Source: Leuctra nigra
Taxonomy: Eukaryota; Arthropoda; Insecta; Plecoptera; Leuctridae
Assembly: GCA_934045905.1 (NCBI GenBank)
Contig: OW203768.1
Location: 6,476,316-6,540,315 of the forward strand
Reading direction: 5' to 3'
Length of the DNA stretch: 64,000 bases
Shown here piece by piece: positions 23,513-34,721 of the stretch. The number at the start of each line of letters is the position of its first letter. The first letter of the stretch is position 1. The notes beneath the pieces were generated by a model, which was not told where the DNA came from, did not search any database, and saw only the letters and a program-made list of their open reading frames with translations. The position numbers and the translations under genes are program-made.

Positions 23513-23904
23513 CTTCGTATATATTGGTTTCATGACGGAATATATCCAAGTGTACATCAACTCTTGCACATACATCACAGACAAAACCCCCGGGCTCCTT
23601 TCCGTCAACACTGAATAAACTTACACCCACTCACTTCATACTCAACACTACGAGACTGATTTATTGATTGCTCGTCGACGATATACAAAACAAAATGGCA
23701 GACACGTGTTCAAAGATGGAAGTTTCTCTGTTGTTGAACATCCGGCCTCTGATGGTTGGATCAAAGCGACTGCTTTCATGATTGCATTCCTGGCTGCTGA
23801 GAGACTGGGCTGTATTCATTGTACAAGTTTCTTTCCAGGGACCTGAAATATAGGGGATTTCCAGAATGGCGCTTCGGTTGATAATGACTAGGACTAGGAG
23901 GTTT

Positions 23905-24335
23905 AGGACCTATGAAACGTCCAAGAAGGCAGGCAAATAGTACCTTAAAAACTATAAAAAAAAGAACCACAAAATCCCGAAAAAGGAATTATTGTATCAA
24001 GTGCCAATGTATGAACTGTCAATTTTTGATGGCCAATTTTTGCCATACATTTTTGATTTTTGGATAGAAATTTTATGAATTGTGGTCTAGACCAAAATTC
24101 ATAAAATTCCTGTAACTAGCAACAAAAAATTAATATTATTTTCCCAAATAATTTAAATGAATTGACAAAAAGACCTTAAAATAGCAAGAAAAGAACAGAA
24201 TTCATAAAAAAGGCATTTTCAGGCAAAATGAAACACATATTTTTGAAATCAGGAACACATGAAACATATTTATATTTTTTTATACGTGTCTGAACAAAAA
24301 ACTAAAAAGGGATATGCCCTAAACATCCTAGCTAA
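23905..24335 (+). repeat. Interspersed repeat, copy 1 (inverse copy at 48135-48640)
   Basis: CGTCCAAGAAGGCAGGCAAA at the left and ATGCCCTAAACATCCTAGC at the right recur in inverse orientation at 48135-48640 (GCTAGGATGTTTAGGACAT to GCCTTTTTGGACGTTTCATA). Class unknown; no coding capacity seen. Confidence 0.75.
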
Positions 24336-24797
24336 ATAATGACGTAAGGACTACTTACATTGACGTAAAGGCGACTTAAGGGATGGAATGGGAATGTTGA
24401 CATGGGAATTAAGTAAGTAATTGACGCAACGGTGACGGAACGTAAGATTGTGAAACTTGTGTTAACGTTTGGTCTTATTTTTGCCGTTATTGTTACGTTA
24501 AGTCGCCGTTGTAAATTATAGGTGTATTTGTATAGTAGGATGTTCGAACCTTGTTGAAAGGTTGGACAATTTTGAACTGAAAAACTACTTGAATGTGCGA
24601 TTTATACTCATAGGTACTACAGACGTTTTCAAATTATCTTCATTATTTTGATTTTCAAATTCATTTCTGCGTTTTGGGGCTTCGTCTTCATGTATGAAGT
24701 GTTAATAGCCAGTGATTACCATGAGTGAAAGTAACCAACAAAGTGAACATTCAATTTTGTAAAGGAATAATAAAAAAGTAAGGTCTGCAAAAAAGGA

Positions 24798-24800
<3 letters not shown>

Positions 24801-24828
<28 letters not shown>
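24801..24828 (+). repeat. Poly-G run (28 bp)
   Basis: Uninterrupted G28. Other long G runs are at 27771-27787 and 53816-53834. Length in the assembly should be treated as approximate. Confidence 0.95.
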
Positions 24829-27109
24829 CGGGATGGAAAACATGATACGTGCCAAAACCAGTATTCTAAAGTACATGCAATAATCCTCGCTTTACTGATT
24901 GATAAATATACATAGTTTCATTGCAGTGCTCTTTATTGATTTAACAATAATTTAATGAAATATTGGTTTGTGGTTTAGGAATAATGACATATGAACACAA
25001 TTTGACAGGATAATTAAAATGAAAGTAATTGAAACACGTTTAATTAATTTGTTTGATTTGTATTGAAACATATAAACTACCCCTACTTCGTCAATGACCA
25101 TTACGTTTTGCAGAACACACATTCCAACTGCTTCCGAATGCAATTCAACTTTTTCTTGAATGCCCTGTATCATATGGAAGAGGAATGGGGGCGAGGACTG
25201 GGAATGGGAATGGAAAGACGTGACCTATTATAGTCGTTTTATTGGTCGCCTCTTCTTTGCTGCTTGCTTGGAATCTACTTGACCCGGCCTAGAGCGCTGT
25301 TGCCAGCTACCTGTTGCGTGGCGGAAGAGACGGCAACGTAGCGCCTCTTGTCAACTTTATTTTATAATAAAAGTAAACAGTGAGGCTGTCGGAATCTATT
25401 ATAGAACGAAATGGCAAACTTCGGTACTATCTATACATGTTTTTTTATTTTATTAGAAATGGTTCAAGATGATCCGATTGTAAAACAATTTTGATCAAAT
25501 GGAGAAGAATTGAAGATTGTTTGTATAAGAATTGTACATCTTTTTATTCAAATTTGAGTAAATAAATGTGTATATTATTTTATCAACAAGTCATGTATGA
25601 TAGAGGAGCCGTTTTGCGATACTGCCAGCAATACATATATGTATTGCAGGTTGCATTCAGGCGCAAACTTGGCACCTCCACCAAGAAAACGAGATGTATC
25701 ATCTACACGGTGAATATAAGCATAGATGATACATTTCCCAATGAATAATGATAGTATTTCCACTCAACATGCTATTATGAAATTCATTATTAAAGGTATT
25801 TGGCAGTGCATGTCACAGTCTTGCAACTGTTTTCTATCTATTATGAAACGTGTAATGGAGGTATTATTTTGTCCTCGGTCTCGACAAAGTGCTTTCGCAG
25901 TGTTTGATGTTTGTATGATGCAGGTTTGATGTTTGTTTCATGTTAATATAGTTCGTCTATGAGTTCCAGGATTCAAAATAGAATATAATTTCAACCTCCA
26001 CTAGAGACGAGACGGAAATGCAAAGTGGAATATTTAAGTAGTAAGGTAATGTGACGTCATAGATGCATATGCACCGCAGAAACAACTTCATCTTAGCATT
26101 TTGTCAAACATAGCTTGCGGTTGACTGTTGGTTAACATAGCTCAAAATACACAGAATAACAGTCATTGTGTATGAGTTTAATGATTCCGAATTATTGCTG
26201 TTTTTTGTTACTAAAATTCAGGGTTAATATTTGCAAAAAAATTGTCTTGACAAATTTGTCTGAAAAATATCAAAAACTTTTACCAAGCTGTTCCCAATAT
26301 GATCATGCAAAATTTGAAGTTGATCGGTCAAACGGTTCCCTTTCCAGTTTTAAACCAATCAAAGGAATTTGTTCAAATTTCGATCTGGTAGGTACAATTT
26401 ACATGGTTTTTATATATGTGCAAAATTTTAGTTCGATCGGCATAGCGATGCGAGCTGTGTAAGCAGGGACAGAAAAATATATAAAAGGGATCTGTGCCAA
26501 AAGCGTAGATAAGTCAACCTCATCTGACGACACATCTGACCAAAAATAAACCGGGAGACATATTCTAGTAAATAAGTAATCATTATTTCTACATTTAATT
26601 TCTATATTTTATTTGATACTATTATCAAACTAATACTATTATTTGATACTTTGTATTTCTTTTTAATAGCTTTCTTTCACTACTACGATTAAACTATTGA
26701 GACATTTTCTGTCCCCCAGCAAAATAAACAAGATTGAAGTATGCTTCCATTGCAACCAGAGTGACGCTCTACTTTATTCATTTATATCAGCAATGCAAAA
26801 TATTGAATTTTCCACCTGAGGACGGAATTTTGTTGGCACGTTGACGGGTCAGATCTTTAAATTTATGGAAGTAAATCGGTGTATTTTTGTAATATGAGTG
26901 ATTCCTCTTCGTATTAAAGATATCTCCGGAGCCTATACAATTTCCCAGGTACCCATGTAAAAAATCGTGAAAAAAGCAGAGAATCACAGCTATTCTGCGT
27001 GCCATCAAGATGTTAGCAGGCAACAATGATATGACATCACGTGCAAACTATGAATATGAGTATCTCGCTTCAACCCTCAATAACTGTATCTCTTCATCTC
27101 TTGTTGCAG
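24829..27109 (+). other. Intron remainder before the Rim exon at 27110
   Basis: No exon recognised. 26160-26470 contains GCATGTTCAA-poor sequence with CAAAATTTGAAGTTGATCGG then TCAAACGGTT. This is the inverse of a phrase inside the Helitron-like element near 15010-15060, so it may be a decayed inverted relative. Confidence 0.45.
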
Positions 27110-27382
27110 AGCACTTGGAGATGCTCGATCTGCCGACGGAAGATGCAGTCGCGCAACCAGCCCGTCATCAGTCAGGACTCCACCGACAGCCTCCTCGACG
27201 TGCCCGTGCTGGAGGCGCTGCAGCGGCGCCACTCCGACGTCAAGATCGGCACGGGCGGCATCAACTTGACCGTGGGAAACGCCGGCGGCGGAGGACTGGG
27301 CGCCGGCCTGGCGCCGCCGAGGTCGCCGGAGCTGAGGCGGCACTCGGATGTCTCGCCGGTGTCGCTCAAGGAGCTCGAGAAG
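27110..27382 (+). CDS. Rim: Rim exon with the last zinc-finger cysteine pair and linker
   Basis: 91 codons, phase 0 at both ends (acceptor TTGTTGCAG, donor gtgagc). It begins STWRCSICRRKMQSRNQPVI, completing the RIM-type finger started on the exon at 1022. It continues through the conserved-looking SQDSTDSLLDVPVLEALQRR region, a Gly-rich stretch and a second Arg/His/Ser motif (RRHSDV appears twice), ending SLKELEK. The GC content is far higher than in the flanking intron. In the known family this region follows the Rab3/Munc13-binding segment. Confidence 0.88.
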
Positions 27383-27483
27383 GTGAGCCGATGTTCCCGA
27401 GCAAGATAAACGATTAGGATTGAAACCATCACTTATTTCTGGATCAAAGTCAGCTTATGATTTGTTGAATAATTTGTTATGAT

Positions 27484-27697
27484 TAGGTTGGGTGAGTGGT
27501 TAACGCTCTGAACTTGTATTCCGGAGGCCGGGTTCGATTTTGGGAAGGTACCCTACTAATGGGCCACGACCGCCTCCTTCCCACCTTCCATCCCTACCTA
27601 CTCTTCGCCATCATCTCCCAATCATCATCATAATCATCCATCCGTCGCCCTTAGCCTCGCTGCAGAACAGTGCTACGTTAAGCCCCAGACAAAAAAA
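27484..27697 (+). mobile_element. tRNA-derived SINE with internal deletion
   Basis: Same family as 3679-3948. The head GGTGAGTGGTTAACGCTCTG, B box GGGTTCGATTT, then a jump over ~65 bp straight to GGGAAGGTACCCTACTAATG and the shared tail, ending in a short A run (GACAAAAAAAAG). Confidence 0.8.
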
Positions 27698-29289
27698 AGC
27701 ATAGCCTTAGTGATCGAATTGGAAGGGGGGATGGTATATTGTTTAAAAAAATGCTCCAAGTTGATGGTAGGGGGGGGGGGGGGGGGGCAGGAGGGAGGGC
27801 CAAACGAGTTTGAATACATGGTTTTCTATGTATTTAATTCCCTAGGAGAGCCCTCATGCGGGTCAGGGGCGCAATCCCGTTTTTTTTTTTAATTTTAGAA
27901 ATGAATGTTGTGCATTTCTACGCGATTTTTACGCTATTTTAAGCCTATTTTTATCTCAACATATGACGTTTAGAGGTTAAATAAAATTGACAAATTCTCT
28001 GGAAATGGTATTATTTTGAAGTATTTACCTGTTTTTAAATCTTTCGTGGGGGATGGTGAAGTGGACAAATTAGCCATGGGGGATGTCCCCTATGGGGGAT
28101 TCCCTCCCCCCAATTCGACCACTGCATCGCCTCTACAAGTGTTGAAAGTTACTTTACTTGATTTATTACACTGGACTGCAAAGGTTCTAGTCCAATGCAC
28201 GTTATTATGTCATTCTTCTCGCGCAAACCAATTCTAAAGACTGCAAAGACGTAGGTACGAGTTTTATCATTTTGCTGAAATTTACAAATATTCCTAGACT
28301 AAATCTGACCCTTTTCAGTTTAATAATAACATTTCTGATAACCACACGAAATTCCTTTAACTCAAGCAGCCAAAGATAACCATTTTGTAAATAATCGGCA
28401 GGCGGCCAAATTGCTGACCTTTAGGAATATTAAGGTTACGGAATGCTCACATTTTAATTAACAATTTGTTTCAAATTCTTAGTAAGAATGAAAAATATCT
28501 CAAAACATAATTAGTTTTTGATAATTTTACCGACTTACAGGAGTAAGGTGTGAATGTACGCTGTGGCATGGTATTGAAGTTTTATTTTTTTAAATATGTG
28601 ACTGAAAAGAGCCTGATTATGAAAATGCAAACTCAACTATTGATAAACTTTAAACATAGAATTGCCAGCTGCAAAATGGTGACATCTTCAATTTGTGTTA
28701 GAGATGAAATTAAAATGCATTTCATAGATTATTAAAACATGTAACATGTTAAAACAAGTTGAGCGAGATAAAATTTGACCATCAACGTCCGGCCAAAAGA
28801 CACATTGAGACATTACCTCCACATCGTGCAGAATGTGAGCTCTTCTGTCGTCCTTTACGAGCGTCGTCGCCATTGACGACGCCCGAGTGTTTATTAAGAC
28901 GCCGCCTGCGCGAGAAGAATGAGTGATGGGCGTCGCGACGTCCGGCGTCACGACGCCAAGGAATCTCTGTCACGCCGGCGGAATTCACGCCATTTTCATA
29001 CGAGCTTAAAGCCGAGCGTATGCGATCCAGACGGAATACTTTCATCTCATAATGGACGGGTTGGAATAGTTCATCAGTTATAGACAGTTAAAGGAGAGGT
29101 ATTTAGAGGTGAAATGCAAACTTATCGCGAAGATATGATGTTGGGGAAAATCATATCGATGAGACTTTTTCGAGTATCCCAGTTATGGTTATAGTTCAGG
29201 ACATTGAGAGTATCTTTACAAATTTGCAGGGAATGTTAAAAAACATTACCGTTCTTCCCTTATGTCGCCCTTCCGTCAATGCTTGGTAG
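27698..29289 (+). other. Intronic stretch, no gene recognised
   Basis: Contains a poly-G run at 27771-27787. A GC-rich patch at 28850-28990 is full of GACG/CGTC words, with no supportable exon. Confidence 0.45.
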
Positions 29290-29502
29290 GTACACTCCAG
29301 GACACTGAAATTGGCCCGCGGTCAATGCTCAAGTGGCATTACGGCTAGTATTTATTTATTTATTTAAAGTAATTTTTCGGCTCTAAACTCACACTAGCCA
29401 TCCGGTCTTTGGCCAAAAAATTACATTAAATAAATTTTAAATACTAGCCGAAGTGCCACTTGAACTTTGACCGCGGAACAATTTCAGTGTCCAGGAGTGT
29501 AC
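29290..29502 (+). mobile_element. Palindromic MITE
   Basis: Ends GTACACTCCAGGACACTGAA and the complement TTTCAGTGTCCAGGAGTGTA. Inner arms GCCCGCGGTCAATGCTCAAG / CTTGAACTTTGACCGCGG and ACTAGTATTTA/TAAATACTAG types also pair. Confidence 0.85.
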
Positions 29503-29647
29503 ATGAGAGCGCGTCACATAGGCTCACATTGGCTCACATTAGGGCACATAGGCGCATCGTTCACATGAGAGCAGTTTGCGGATTGTGGATTTTTCTATTA
29601 AGATGGCTGAGTAGTGAGTTCGACCTTGGAGAGTTTTTTTAATTAGT

Positions 29648-29936
29648 TGTATCAATCTAGTGGAGCGGTCGCTCCACGCCAGCCAATTCGTACGGCGCGC
29701 GCACACTCTCATTTAAAAAGGCTGGAGCAACCCACTTTTACTGTAAGCATCAAAGTGGCATTTTCGGTCTACTGGATCTTAAAATTGGGAAATCTCACAT
29801 TGTTGCGAAATATCTTAATTTCGAGCTATGGCCCACCCCACCACATGTACCAAATTTGGGAACAATGGGTTATTCCGTTTGCGAGCGGGAGGACCGTGAA
29901 TATCGTGAAATTCGACGGCTTTCTTCAGATAATAAT
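29648..29936 (+). repeat. Interspersed repeat copy, inverted relative to 31525-31800
   Basis: From CTAGTGGAGCGGTCGCTCCA through TTTAAAAAGGCTGGAGCAA to TTGGGAACAATGGGTTATTC, the sequence recurs as its reverse complement at 31525-31800. Likely the end piece of a larger composite element. Confidence 0.8.
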
Positions 29937-30340
29937 TATCCCCATAAAAAACACTTCGTGTAAAAATACCAGCCATGTCTCTTCAACTAATAAAAAATAT
30001 GAAATCTAAAAATTCTGCACTGAAAAGTAGTGATATCAAAAAATTAGCCAAGTCAAAACTTTATTTGAAAATCAAAAAATACTTGGCGCATCGTGTACTT
30101 AAATAGCTTGGAAGTATAAGCCAATTATAAATTATACATGAAATATACATATACATAGTATACCTATAATGCCCTAAAAAAAACGATGCGCCAAGTATTT
30201 TTTGATTTTCAAATAAAGTTTTGACTTGGCTAATTTTTTGATATCACTACTTTTCAGTGCAGAATTTTTAGATTTTATATTTTTTTTTAGTTGAAGAGAC
30301 TTGGCTGGTATTTTTACACGAAGTGTTTTTTATGGGGATA
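29937..30340 (+). mobile_element. Long-palindrome MITE, copy 1
   Basis: Inverted repeats of ~180 bp start TATCCCCATAAAAAACACTT and end with the complement. The arms include TACCAGCCATGTCTCTTCAA and TTGGCGCATCGT. Closely similar copies are at 32430-32826 and 41326-41685. Confidence 0.9.
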
Positions 30341-30659
30341 TCACTCCTTTTTTTAGTTTATTCTAACAACTTGTGACACATATGAAATGAACAATTACTA
30401 AATTCTTTTAAAAAATCATCACCCTTTACAATTTCGTTACCACTAATGAATAGCAGCGTATGGTCCTAAATAATTGCTTTAAATGATCTCTCACGAAGAA
30501 TAGCAAAGGTTTCATTCCAATCAGTCAACCCAGTTCCGAGATATGGAAACACTTCGGTTTTCAAAATGGCTGCTGAACTTTCTGCAATGCCACATAGAAT
30601 TTATTTCTACAAATGATGTGTATCATTTTAAGCTTTCTGAATATGTATTTATTGTATAG

Positions 30660-32330
30660 GAGGGAATTATAATAATTTATACATTTGAATGACGTCATTT
30701 CCGGTCTCATAAATAGGAAAATTCTATTTGTACTGTTCATATTCCATAGAGATGGCCATCCGAATCGTTTGGCGCTAGTTTCATACCGATTTGTCTACCA
30801 GTTTTTGAGATATGACGTTACTTCCGGTTTATAAATGGCGGCTGAAATCTCTGACCCCTTAAAGTATATTTGAAACATGATTATAATTTTATAAGCTGTC
30901 TCAAATAGTATATTTATTGCATCAAAATAAAAATTTGTGAGATTATTAAAATGTGTGACGTCATTTCCGGTTTAGGTATGAGAAACTGCAAATATTATTG
31001 ATGATAATACATAAAGTTGACCGTCTAAATTGTTTTGCGCTGGTTTCGTTGAAATCTATTTAGCCGTTATTGATATATAATGTCACTTCCGGTTTCAAAA
31101 TGGCGGCTTCCGGTTGGTTTTATAACACGTCACATGAGACGTCAAAAGTACATACGTTACATAAATATCAAAATAATCGGATCAATCTTTGTTGCCAAAA
31201 AGCCAATCGATGTATTTCAAATTTCATTACGTCATTTCCGGTTTCTTTAACATAATGTTTAGTCTTTTGCTACTTATCATGCATATAGATGACCGTCTGG
31301 ATCGTTTGGCGCAATTTTCGTTCCAATCGGTCCAGCCGTTGACGAGATATGACGTCACTTCCGGTTTCAAAATGGCGGCATAAAACCAGTTATAGCAAAA
31401 GGCACCTCAGACGCCAAAAGTGCATATGTAGTAAAAATTTTAAATCAATCGGTTCAGCTGTTTATGCTGTGGCCTGTTTACCATATTTTAGCTCCACCCT
31501 ACTACTACTACTGAGATTATTATGAAAACCGCCCTAAAACACTGTTTTCACGGCCCTCTAGCGCGCAAAGGGCGTAACCTATTGTTCCCAAATTTGGTAT
31601 ATGTTGTAGGGTGGGCCATAGCTCGAAATTAAGATATATCGCAACAATGTGAGATTTTCCAATTTTAAGATCCAGTAGGCCGAAAATGCCACTTTGATGC
31701 TTACAGTAAAAGTGGGTTTGCTCCAGCCTTTTTAAATGAGTGTGTGCGCGCGCCGTACGACTTGGCTGGCTTGGAGCGACCGCTCCACTAGATGATTCAT
31801 CTTCCAATAAATTCCGCGGTCTCCGCCACAGCCTAAACGGCTGGGTTGATTGACCCGAAATTTTCACCACATATACAGCTCGTCTGCCTGATGATACCTT
31901 GCCCTTATGAATTTTTTGTGCCGTCATTTTGAAACCGGAAGTGACGTCATATCTCAAAAACGGCTAAACCGATCGGAACGAAATTTGCGCCAATCGATTC
32001 AGATGGTCCTTTATATGAAATCACAACAGTGAAATTAAAGTTTTCTAATTACTGAAACCGGAAATGACGTCATAGTTTAGCGAAATCTGCCTAAATTCAC
32101 TTCCCCTTTATATAAAAACCAACTACACATTCAGAAGGCTTATAATGAAATATTAGTATTTATATACATATTAATACAATGTGTAAGAACTTTCAGCCGC
32201 CATTTTGAAAACCGGAAGTGATGCCATATCTCGAAAACGGCTGGACCTATTGGAACGATGCTTTCGCAATTCTTCATGGCATATCACTTTAAGTTTATAT
32301 TTAGCTCCAAACAAAAATTTTCTTAGTAAC
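30660..32330 (+). repeat. ~130-bp degenerate repeats carrying TGACGTCA next to TTCCGG, in two opposed blocks
   Basis: Words of the type GACGTCATTTCCGG / GACGTCACTTCCGG lie near 30692, 30823, 30958, 31081, 31218 and 31351, in + orientation, ~130 bp apart. The complement lies near 31936, 32057 and 32213. Units also share TTTCAAAATGGCGGC and a CGATC...TTTGGCGC phrase. The inverted A repeat at 31525-31800 sits between the blocks. Probably the interior of a decayed composite transposon. Confidence 0.75.
31525..31800 (-). repeat. Inverted copy of repeat 29648-29936
   Basis: Reverse complement of 29648-29936 with few differences, ending GGAGCGACCGCTCCACTAG. It lies inside the TGACGTCA/TTCCGG repeat field. 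Confidence 0.8.
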
Positions 32331-32429
32331 TAATTCGGAAATGGCGTATTTTTTTAAAGGAATTAAGGAATTATCCATTGTTGCCCCAATAAGTTTTACA
32401 AGTTGTGTAAATAAACTAAAAAAATAAGT

Positions 32430-32826
32430 GATATCCCCATAAAAAAACACTCCGTGTAAAAATACCAGCCAAGTCTCTTCAACTAAAAAAAAAATATGAA
32501 ATCTAAAAATTCTGCACTGAAACGTAGTGATATCAAAAAATTAGCCAAGTCAAAACTTTATTTGAAAATTAAAATATACTTAGCGCATCGTTTTTTTAGG
32601 GCATTGTAGGTATACTATAAGTATATGTATTTATATCTAGCCTATACTTCTAAGCTATTTATATACACGATGCGCCAAGTATTTTTTAATTTTCAAATAA
32701 AGTTTTGACTTGGCTAATTTTTTGATATCACTACGTTTCAGTGCAGAATTTTTAGATTTCATATTTTTTTTTTCGTTGAAGAGACTTGGCTGGTATTTTT
32801 ACACGGAGTGTTTTTTATGGGGATAT
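32430..32826 (+). mobile_element. Long-palindrome MITE, copy 2
   Basis: Same family as 29937-30340. It begins ATATCCCCATAAAAAAACAC and ends with the complement. The central part differs by small indels. Confidence 0.9.
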
Positions 32827-32827
32827 A

Positions 32828-33098
32828 TTTTACCAATGTAATTGTTATTAGAATAAGGCTTTGTACGAGTCTTCGATACAGTTCAATGAAAATAATTTCA
32901 TAGATTGGAAAGGATTATTATTTTTATTCTGTCTTACAGACGCTTAGTCCTTGAAAATTAGTAAAAAAATATGCCACTAAACGTCTCCTGGACAAAATAA
33001 AAAATTATAAACCATTCCAAGCTATGAAATTATTTTCATTGTACTGTTCTGAAGACTCGTTCAAAGCGTTATTTTATTAAAAATTACATTGGTAAAAG
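32828..33098 (+). mobile_element. MITE with TTTTACCAATGTAATT ends
   Basis: Left TTTTACCAATGTAATT and right AATTACATTGGTAAAA are perfect complements. Inner arms CAATGAAAATAATTTCATAG / CTATGAAATTATTTTCATTG also pair. It directly abuts the preceding palindrome element. Confidence 0.85.
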
Positions 33099-33234
33099 AT
33101 ATTGATAAATCGATTAAAAAACACTTCAAGGCCACGCTCACTACTGAGTTACCAATTACTAGTCTGCCACGAGGCGTTTCTGGACTTGTGATTGATTAAG
33201 AGTCCGCAATACTCTCATGTGAACGGCCCTTACA

Positions 33235-33318
33235 CTACGTCCACACTATAGACTTAAGTAACATACTTAAGTCAAGTAAACGTTGACTTAATTACGTAAT
33301 TTAAGTCTGTAGTGCAGA
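33235..33318 (+). mobile_element. Short foldback element 70 bp upstream of a Rim acceptor
   Basis: CCACACTATAGACTTAA and TTAAGTCTGTAGTGCAG are near-complements, with internal ACTTAAGT-type palindromes. The right end supplies an extra AG acceptor-like site (GTAGTGCAG) just before the genuine one. Confidence 0.6.
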
Positions 33319-33387
33319 CCAGGCTTTCTGCGCCCACCGGATCAAGTTCAGTGGCTGCAAGTGAAATGTCAGGTGTTGTCCCGCCAG

Positions 33388-33766
33388 GTGGCCGGCGAGC
33401 GTCGCGAGGAACTGCGCTGGGAGCGCGAACTGGAGTGGCGTCAGCACAAGCGCGGCGGCGGCACCTCGCCGGGGGGTCGCAGCCGCGCCTCCAGCCCCGA
33501 CGGCGAGCGCGCACCGTCGAGTCGCCGGCCCTCCGCCGCGCCGCCGCCCACGCAGGACGTCGACGAGGAGTGGCAGGCGCATCGGCAGCGCGCCGCCCGC
33601 AGGAAGTCCCACGTCACGAGGCAGAGAAGCTACGACGAGGACCTCAAGGCGGGCGGTGACGGGGGGGCGGCGCAGGGCGGGGACGGCGGGGGACTCGGGC
33701 TGCCTGTGTCGCTGCCCAGGAGGGCGTCGGCGTATGACGTCTACGCTGCTAAAGGAGATGCTGGAG
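33388..33766 (+). CDS. Rim: Rim exon, basic/charged linker
   Basis: Starts in phase 0 after TTGTCCCGCCAG, so KELEK from the previous exon continues VAGERREELRWERELEWRQH. The rest is Arg/Ser/Pro/Gly-rich linker (SRASSPDGERAPSSRRPS, RKSHVTRQRSYDEDLK, PRRASAYDVYAAKGD). It ends in phase 1 before gtgaga. Low-complexity linkers between the finger and PDZ domain are normal for RIM. An upstream AG at 33372 would add five in-frame residues; the start is inferred from phase. Confidence 0.75.
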
Positions 33767-34547
33767 GTGAGAGTTCGTACTTCATTCAGATTCCGATATT
33801 GGAAGAGCTGCACTTCGGATTTTCTCATTGGCATATGGAACGATATGCGTGATCGATAAGTTGCCAAAGTGTTTTCATGCCTTTTGGTTCTGTTTGTATC
33901 CCTTTTTACATCTTCGTCTTATTCTTAGTGCATCGTATTGTATTCAAAAGTTTTATTTAACCTCAAATTTCGTTTCATACACTTTATTTTCACTGTTAAA
34001 ACATAATTTTCTGATAATCTGATGGAAAGATTTCAATAGATGTTCCGCAATCTTTTAAGATTGAATCCTCGATTTTCCTGACGCAAGTTCTTTTGAGCTG
34101 ACGGTACACTTTGACAACTAATTGATTGTTTCGTCGGTGATAGATGAGCTTTGAAGATGTTCCATTTCAATAACTTCTCATCTCTAAGTTGTGGCCAAGA
34201 TCTCAAAGATCTTATAAAACTTCACGCAAGAAACGAATATTTATGAAAAATAGTACTAGTTTAAAATCACACTTGGACCGATAGATATGATCCAAAAAGA
34301 GTTCACGAATAAAACCAAAATGTTTGACATTTAATATTTAATTATGAGTATTTTACTCGAGTTATGTTTATCAAGTAGTAGGTATAATACGAATGAGATT
34401 ATGTGTCTCTCCAAAGTCCAAACTTCTGGTTTAAAAGGAAAATAATGTGATCGTAGGATAAAGATGGCGATCTCACGAAAAGTGCTGAATAGAATGAGAA
34501 GTTGTAAGATGCAGGGGTGTTACATGTCATGCCTTCATTCTTCCCAG

Positions 34548-34721
34548 CTGGCAATGCGGCGGCCATGATGGCAGCCGTCGCGGCGGCGTCGCGCAGTCAA
34601 TCGACGCCGCGGTACAGCGACGCCGAGTCGGAGGGTCCGAGCGCCGCCGCCATCCAGGTCGCCACGCAGGGCAGGAGGTCGTCGTTCAGGGCTCTCAAGC
34701 CGGGGGAGGCGGAGCAGCTAG
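34548..34721 (+). CDS. Rim: Rim exon with Ala- and Ser-rich linker; donor lies in a tandem array
   Basis: Starts after TTCTTCCCAG in phase 1 (completing an Ala codon). It encodes AGNAAAMMAAVAAASRSQST, PRYSDAESEGPSAAAIQVAT and ends QGRRSSFRALKPGEAEQLG before gtgagt at 34722. The last 61 nt and donor are repeated downstream. Donors after 34844 and 34967 would lengthen the exon by 41 or 82 residues in frame. The site after 35090 is in frame but has GC instead of GT. The first donor is the simplest choice and joins correctly to 49873. Confidence 0.8.

Noticed and set aside
28782..29045. GC-rich 87-codon frame on the - strand
   Set aside because: Built of GACG/CGTC words with no splice sites fitting either Rim or another gene and no recognisable domain.
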